This document shows positions 13,250 to 13,870 of a stretch of 13,870 bases of DNA, piece by piece. This DNA is from an uncultured Clostridia bacterium. Its GTDB lineage: Bacteria > Bacillota_I > Bacilli_A > RFN20 > CAG-288. A program made the position numbers and the translations under genes. The stretch spans positions 1 through 13,870 of the forward strand of contig OMRU01000006.1 of NCBI GenBank assembly GCA_900313465.1, given 5' to 3'. Every line of letters starts with the position of its first letter. The first letter of the stretch is position 1. The notes below the pieces were generated by a model, which saw nothing but the letters and a program-made list of their open reading frames with translations, was not told the DNA's origin and ran no database searches.

Positions 13250-13845
13250 CCTGGAAAAAGAGAATAGCAAAGAAAATATTGAAAGACGAATTATTAGAAT
13301 CCTTTGTTTTGTTTTCGTTGCTTACTATCATTTGTGTCTTCTTTACTTTCTTTTCCTTTGACTACAAAAACATCTCCGTAAGCTATCCGGATAAAGATGA
13401 TCTCCCTAGTGAATTGACTTTTGTCCTAGAACAATTTGGTCTAGTCGGAATCGCCAAGCAATCCTATTTCTTCGGTTTTGTTTTTTCTAGTCTTTGTTTT
13501 CTAATTCTTTTGATCTTCTTTACTTATTTATCTATAGAAAGAAACAAACATGATATTTTTAAATTCCAACTGTCAGGGAAATATCGGTATGGATTCCATT
13601 TTCATTTCATCATTGAGAGTGTTTTACTACTCTTTATCACTTTACTTTCGTGGATTATGACGCTTATACTTCTAAACATAATCAATCATTTCCTTTACCC
13701 TGATGTCTCTTTGTTAGTTTTTCCACCGATAATATTACTCATCACCTCGATACTTTGCATCGCAGGAATGATAATCAGACTTATTGCTTACAAGATATAT
13801 TTTAATGAGAAAAGGTTAGATGCCTATTATAGAGAATTATTATGA
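13246..13845 (+). CDS. Small FtsX-like ABC permease subunit
   Basis: Four-segment membrane protein of 199 aa: hydrophobic stretches near 20-38, 74-96, 120-148 and 157-183, with only about 35 residues outside between the first two. Residues 100-125 (NKHDIFKFQLSGKYRYGFHF) mirror the coupling region of FtsX-type permeases, here on a small protein without the large external domain. The ATG at 13246 has AAGGAGG (13234-13240) 5 nt upstream; starting at 13204 would place translation deep inside the previous gene. It overlaps both neighbours by 4 nt (ATGA), so the three products are probably made together and may form a heterodimeric permease, with the larger fused protein supplying the external domain. 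No specific family name is recognised. Confidence 0.82.
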   Translation: MTWKKRIAKKILKDELLESFVLFSLLTIICVFFTFFSFDYKNISVSYPDKDDLPSELTFVLEQFGLVGIAKQSYFFGFVFSSLCFLILLIFFTYLSIERNKHDIFKFQLSGKYRYGFHFHFIIESVLLLFITLLSWIMTLILLNIINHFLYPDVSLLVFPPIILLITSILCIAGMIIRLIAYKIYFNEKRLDAYYRELL

Positions 13846-13870
13846 TTCAATTCCTTCATGTTTTTAAAAA
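13842..13870 (+). CDS. Start of next operon gene, probably an ABC ATPase (3' end outside window)
   Basis: ATG 13842 overlaps the permease stop by ATGA and opens the frame MIQFLHVFK to the window edge. The pattern resembles the first strand of ABC ATPases (compare MVEIRNLTKK at 11285). Only nine residues are visible, so the identity is a guess from pattern and context. Confidence 0.45.

Overview
The window comes from a low-GC Gram-positive bacterium that uses the standard genetic code (TGA is a stop, Trp is TGG). AGGAGG-type ribosome sites, an Agr-like LytTR/GHKL pair, pyruvate phosphate dikinase, a one-piece tmRNA and FtsX/MacB-like ABC proteins fit a gut-type member of the Bacilli (Erysipelotrichia or a neighbouring lineage). 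That placement is inference; no 16S gene is present.

Layout. Positions 1-978 (+) hold the 3' part of a GH3 glycosidase whose catalytic barrel lies at the C-terminus and is tethered by a final membrane segment. After a strong terminator come a LytTR response regulator and an AgrC-like histidine kinase (1061-3057, +), overlapping by 4 nt. The 3058-3315 gap carries a perfect palindrome, two or three spaced direct repeats and the terminator of the reverse-strand tmRNA gene ssrA (3316-3715, tag ANKPVMFRAPAMMAACAA followed by three stop codons). Upstream of ssrA on the minus strand are a membrane protein resembling an M50 protease that has lost its HExxH motif (3824-4987), an iron-type alcohol dehydrogenase (5067-6167) and a TetR-family regulator (6216-6758). 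tetR and adh look like one unit with a hairpin between them.

A divergent 358-nt gap with a tetR promoter, an orphan minus-strand terminator and an operator-like palindrome separates tetR from ppdK (7117-9822, +). ppdK has an extra Ala/Lys/Thr-rich N-terminus and very biased codons. mutY (9900-10940, +) starts 8 nt after a perfect -10 box and has no ribosome site, so its mRNA may be leaderless.

The right end (11031-13870, +) is one promoter-driven unit. It contains a small signal-peptide-like ORF that appears frameshifted, a compact ABC ATPase fused to an FtsX/MacB-like permease, a second small permease, and the start of a further gene that reads like another ABC ATPase. The last three are joined by ATGA overlaps. 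This is the most accessory-looking part of the window and could be a peptide or bacteriocin-type export or immunity system; that function is inference.
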